From Streptomyces sp. 2114.4 (GTDB lineage Bacteria > Actinomycetota > Actinomycetes > Streptomycetales > Streptomycetaceae): 64,000 bases of DNA. A program made the position numbers and the translations under genes. Shown here piece after piece: positions 61,033 through 64,000 of this stretch (its first letter is position 1; every line of letters starts with the position of its first letter). Below the pieces are notes generated by a model. It was not told the origin of the DNA. It ran no database searches and was given only the letters and a program-made list of their open reading frames with translations. The DNA is taken from contig NZ_FYEY01000001.1 in NCBI RefSeq assembly GCF_900187385.1, positions 1,054,001 through 1,118,000 on the forward strand, in the 5' to 3' direction.

Positions 61033-63488
61033 GCGGGACGGCCGTCGGCACTGCCCGCGGCGGGGTCCTCGGCAGCGTGACGGCCCGTGCGGTCGTCGGT
61101 GCCGCCGCGTCCCGTGCAGTCGTCGGCGGGCCGCTGTCCCGGCAGGTCCGGGCCGAGCCGGGCGATCAGCTCGGCGCGGACCCGGCCGAAGACCGGGTCC
61201 GCCTGGTAGTCGCCGTGGCCCAGGATCTGGGCGGGCAGCGGGTTCTGCAGGGTCCGGCCGAAGGCCAGCGGGTCGCGCAGCGGGCCCTCGTCGATCCGGC
61301 GGCCGTCGTCGCAGGTGAGCCGGATCGGACCGCCGATGGGGTCGGTGAAGCGCCACAGGTTGCGCCAGTCGTCCATCTGGCGGTGCAGTCCGGTCAGCGC
61401 GGGCGGCCCGAAGAAGGCGGGGAACCAGCGTCCGTAGAGCCGTTCCAGGGGGCTGCCGTACGTCAGCAGCGCGACCCGGCTGCGGGTGACCAGGTCCAGC
61501 TGCCAGACGGCGGCGGCCGCCAGCACACTCCCCTGGGAATGCCCGGAGAGCACCAGCCGGCCGTCGAACCGCTCGGTCCAGGTGGCCATCCGCCAGGTGA
61601 GGTCGGGGACGGCGCGCTCGGCGTAGCAGGGGGGCGCGAAGGGGTGGGCGGCGCGCGGCCAGAACGTGCCGACGTCCCAGAGGATGCCGATGGTGCGGCG
61701 GGCGGAGTGGTCGCGGTAGGCGCGCCGGCCCATGGTGATCAGCAGTATGACGCCGGCGCTCATCAGCCACGAGCCGAGGGATTCCGCGGTCTCGGCGGCG
61801 GCGTGCACGACCGGCGGCGCGCCTTCGGTGGCGCGGCCCGGCGCCCGGTCGCTGAGCCAGGCGCCGGCCACCGCACCGGCGCCGAGGACGAGGGTGACCG
61901 CGGCGATGACCGCGACCAGGACCGGTGCGGAGTCGGTGAGTCCGGCGCCGGCGATGGTGCCCGCGATCCGCTTCGTACGGCGCTCGTCGGGATGCTCACG
62001 CGGGTCGTAGAGCCCGGGCACGTCCTTGGCCACCCGGCCGCCGACGATCACCACGCGGACGGCGGCGAACACGGTCACGATCGCGACGACGACCAGCAGG
62101 ACGGGGATGACCGAGGCCTGCCACGACAGCAGCACCGGCGGTCCGGGGATGGGGGCGTGGTCCTGGCCGGGGGTCGCCCCGCCGTCCAGCCAGTCCGCGA
62201 AGCGCTGGGCCACTCCCCCGGACAGCACCCCGCCGACCGCGCAGGCCAGCAGAGCGACGGCGGGCCCGCCCATGCCGCGCAGGGCGCTGCGCGTGTCGTC
62301 GCGGGCGGCACGCTGCAGGACCCCGGCGGTCAGTGCCAGCGCGAGGACCAACAGGCCCTGGAAGACGGCGATACCGCCGAAGGCGGCGGCGCCGGGCAGC
62401 GCGCCGTGGCTGTGCGAGCCGGGGCGCGCCCAGCCGGTGTGCACCACGATCAGCGCCAGCGCACCGAGGGAGGCGAACGGCAGCGCCCGCACGACCAGAT
62501 GGTCGGACTCGTCGTCCGGCACGGCCTCGCTGCGGGCGGTGCGCCACACGACCACGACGGTGGCGGCCGCGAGCACAATGACCAGGGCTGTCAGGGCCCG
62601 GCCGGTGACCGCGAGGGCGGTGTCGCCGCCGGCCTGCCCGTCGGCCTGTGCGCCGGCGGCGCGGAGGACGGCGGCGATGGTCAGCACGCCGGCCGTGGTG
62701 TGGGCCGCGCGCAGCCGGGCGACCAGCCGGCGGCCGTACCAGAAGCCGTCGAGGCTGAGCGGGGTGCGTTCGGCGACCGGGGTGTCACGGGAGGTGCCGG
62801 GCCTCCGGGGTGGCGGCGAGGCGGATTCGTAGGCGCTCCAGGTGCGGCGCGAGAGCCACCACAGGAAGCCGATGACGAGCAGCGGCACCATGGAGGCGAG
62901 CGCGAGGCGGCGGCCCGGGGCGCTCCACCAACCGGAGTTGTCCGGGCTGAGGAAGCCCATCCAGGATTTGCCGGCGGCACACACGGTGGTGCCGGCGCAC
63001 TGCCAGGCCGTGAGGTCGAGGGCGACCTCACAGGCCGCGGCGGCGAGCAGGACGGTGAGGGTGAGGGCGAGGATGCGCACCAGCAGGTCGTAGAGCCGCT
63101 GGGCCGGGTGCTCGGACGGGGCGGCCGGGCGCATCCAGTGGGCGAGGTTGGCGACCATGAAGGGCACCAGGAGCAGCCACAGGGCACGGGCTCCGTTGCC
63201 CGAGGTGAGGTTGGACCAGCAGTACGCCTCACGGACCGGCTCGCCGCGGTAGTCGCCGGGCCGCTGCTCGGCGTCCGCGTCGTCCGTGCGGCGGTAGCAG
63301 GCGGCGGTGTCGTCGCCGGTGATCAGCTGGACGCGTGGGTCGCCGAGCATCTCCTGTGCGGTGGTGCCGCCGACGCCGTGCACCAGCAGTTCCAGGGAAA
63401 GGTACGGCGGTGCGGCGGGCGGTGGTCCGTCCGCGGTGCTCTCACGGTCCGTTGGACGCGCGTGCGGTGTCGGGTCCGCGGTCTCCAC
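61002..63488 (-). CDS. multi-spanning membrane protein with alpha/beta-hydrolase motifs
   Basis: About 828 aa. The start of a hydrolase fold (YLSLELLVHGVGGTTAQEML) stands before some ten to twelve membrane helices (about 115-580), and the C-terminal soluble part has the nucleophile elbow RLVLSGHSQGSVLAAAAVWQ (G-H-S-Q-G) and TYGSPLERLYGRWFPAFFG. The catalytic fold is thus interrupted by the membrane region, an odd order for a lipase-like protein. GTG 63488 has GGGGGAC; an upstream ATG 63572 (GATATA six nt before it) is the alternative, adding 28 Arg-rich residues. The last 31 nt overlap the beta-helix/AAA+ gene tail to tail. Confidence 0.82.
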   Translation of the reverse strand: METADPTPHARPTDRESTADGPPPAAPPYLSLELLVHGVGGTTAQEMLGDPRVQLITGDDTAACYRRTDDADAEQRPGDYRGEPVREAYCWSNLTSGNGARALWLLLVPFMVANLAHWMRPAAPSEHPAQRLYDLLVRILALTLTVLLAAAACEVALDLTAWQCAGTTVCAAGKSWMGFLSPDNSGWWSAPGRRLALASMVPLLVIGFLWWLSRRTWSAYESASPPPRRPGTSRDTPVAERTPLSLDGFWYGRRLVARLRAAHTTAGVLTIAAVLRAAGAQADGQAGGDTALAVTGRALTALVIVLAAATVVVVWRTARSEAVPDDESDHLVVRALPFASLGALALIVVHTGWARPGSHSHGALPGAAAFGGIAVFQGLLVLALALTAGVLQRAARDDTRSALRGMGGPAVALLACAVGGVLSGGVAQRFADWLDGGATPGQDHAPIPGPPVLLSWQASVIPVLLVVVAIVTVFAAVRVVIVGGRVAKDVPGLYDPREHPDERRTKRIAGTIAGAGLTDSAPVLVAVIAAVTLVLGAGAVAGAWLSDRAPGRATEGAPPVVHAAAETAESLGSWLMSAGVILLITMGRRAYRDHSARRTIGILWDVGTFWPRAAHPFAPPCYAERAVPDLTWRMATWTERFDGRLVLSGHSQGSVLAAAAVWQLDLVTRSRVALLTYGSPLERLYGRWFPAFFGPPALTGLHRQMDDWRNLWRFTDPIGGPIRLTCDDGRRIDEGPLRDPLAFGRTLQNPLPAQILGHGDYQADPVFGRVRAELIARLGPDLPGQRPADDCTGRGGTDDRTGRHAAEDPAAGSADGRPAQGSSGRSSG

Positions 63489-63584
63489 TGTTGTCCCCCG
63501 TAGTCGTGCCCGGACGTCGCGCCCGGCTGTCGCGCGCGGACGTCGTGCTCTGAGATCGTGCTCCGAGGTCATACCCCGTATATC

Positions 63585-63660
63585 GGTGCGGTGCGGTGCG
63601 GTGCAGTACGGCGCCGTGCGGTGCGGTGCTGTGCGGCGGTGTGCCGTGCGGCGCGGCGCC
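63585..63660. repeat. GGTGC pentamer array in the 63489-63853 gap
   Basis: Four perfect GGTGC units (63585-63604) are followed by degenerate copies to about 63660 (GTGCGGTGCGGTGCTGTGCGG). The array lies just upstream of the alternative ATG 63572 of the membrane hydrolase, close to its promoter. The rest of the 365-nt divergent gap shows no gene, only the GGAAGGGA site of the next one. Confidence 0.8.
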
Positions 63661-63853
63661 GGATAACCGCTCCCCGATTGTGTCTTCCCCCGCGCGGCAC
63701 ATCCAGCACCCACTCCGGCCACCGGCCCTCGCTTCCCCCGTCATCGGCATCACTGTCAGTGCCTCGTGCGAGGATGAGGGCACCAGTGATCGCAGGCGGC
63801 AGCCAGCGCGTACGACCCGACGCAACGAGCCGGGGCGGAAGGGACGGGCCGGG

Positions 63854-64000
63854 GTGAGCGACAACCAAAACCTCCTCGCGGAGCAGCGGCGTGCCCTGAT
63901 TCTCGACGAGATCAGGCGGCGCGGAGGGGTGCGGGTCAATGAACTCACCCGCAAGCTGAACGTCTCGGACATGACGGTCCGCCGTGATCTGGACGCCCTG
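63854..64000 (+). CDS. DeoR/GlpR-type regulator, N-terminus (window-truncated)
   Basis: Only 49 codons are visible: VSDNQNLLAEQRRALILDEI, RRRGGVRVNELTRKLNVSDM, TVRRDLDAL. This is the winged-helix DNA-binding domain of a DeoR-type repressor, with the recognition helix VSDMTVRRDLDAL. GTG 63854 follows GGAAGGGA. The effector domain and target lie outside the window. It is divergent from the membrane hydrolase gene. Confidence 0.88.
   Translation, partial: MSDNQNLLAEQRRALILDEIRRRGGVRVNELTRKLNVSDMTVRRDLDAL

Noticed and set aside
58459..61770. Very long minus-strand open frame (about 1100 codons) opposite the beta-helix/AAA+ gene
   Set aside because: Antisense shadow of GC-rich codons; composition rich in Arg/Gly/His/Asp without domains, and the plus-strand gene has clear family motifs.

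Overview
The window looks like chromosomal core/sub-core DNA of a Streptomyces (or very close relative). It has very high G+C with GC-rich third codon positions, many GTG starts, 4-bp ATGA/GTGA overlaps inside operons, and Streptomyces-typical families: a gvpOAFGJLSK gas vesicle cluster, SpoIIE-type PP2C phosphatases, a STAS antagonist, a PF04672-type methyltransferase, TerD, a DUF6643-like protein, HpnB and class F sortase. No tRNA, rRNA, CRISPR array, transposase, phage gene or recognisable biosynthetic megasynthase gene was seen.

Layout. 0-9 kb is a stress/buoyancy block: dps behind a perfect 12-bp inverted repeat and a sigma-B-like promoter, then on the minus strand an eight-gene gas vesicle operon (gvpO-A-F-G-J-L-S-K) that runs into a CsbD stress gene, followed by two convergent SpoIIE-type phosphatases. 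9-13.4 kb is metabolic: gltD without a visible gltB, and dhaK-dhaL-dhaM. 13.6-18.3 kb carries a secreted GH5 endoglycoceramidase-like enzyme, a methyltransferase, a sigma-70 family factor translationally coupled to an unknown 250-aa protein, and a STAS protein. 18.5-23.8 kb is a polyol/sugar uptake operon (DeoR regulator, lipoprotein, two permeases, zinc alcohol dehydrogenase) that lacks its own ATPase. 24-33 kb holds a repeat-rich membrane protein, an ArsR-type regulator, a NUDIX-ATP-dependent DNA ligase pair, a bicovalent-flavin oxidoreductase with a membrane-anchored double ABM protein, a deaminase and a Tat/lipobox protein.

33-47 kb is the patchier part. It contains a 19-bp minisatellite, a phosphoribosyltransferase-hydrolase fusion, two abutting gene fragments (transporter tail and serine hydrolase tail), a 25-codon ribosomal protein gene (bL37), a PobA-like monooxygenase with a decayed repeat over its 3' end, a sortase F/CHRD-type surface pair, a truncated DUF4331 gene in lower-GC DNA, and an MHS-type transporter. 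47-64 kb returns to ordinary Streptomyces genes: PucR regulator with hydroxybutyrate dehydrogenase, NUDIX, MurI, HpnB, double TerD, MOSC, a beta-helix/AAA+ fusion, a multi-spanning membrane hydrolase and the start of a DeoR-type regulator.

Cross-cutting signals. First, at least eleven genes carry a TANNNT/CANNNT hexamer exactly 6-7 nt before the start codon and no useful ribosome binding site, so they are probably leaderless; this also fixes several start codons. Second, at two unrelated genes (NUDIX at 26.7 kb, monooxygenase at 39.9 kb) the last codons plus the stop are tandemly repeated into the 3' flank. Third, the gas vesicle proteins carry complementary acidic and basic low-complexity tails. 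No clearly new defence or biosynthetic system was recognised; the best candidates for undescribed biology are the sigma factor/partner pair, the beta-helix-AAA+ protein and these architectural patterns.
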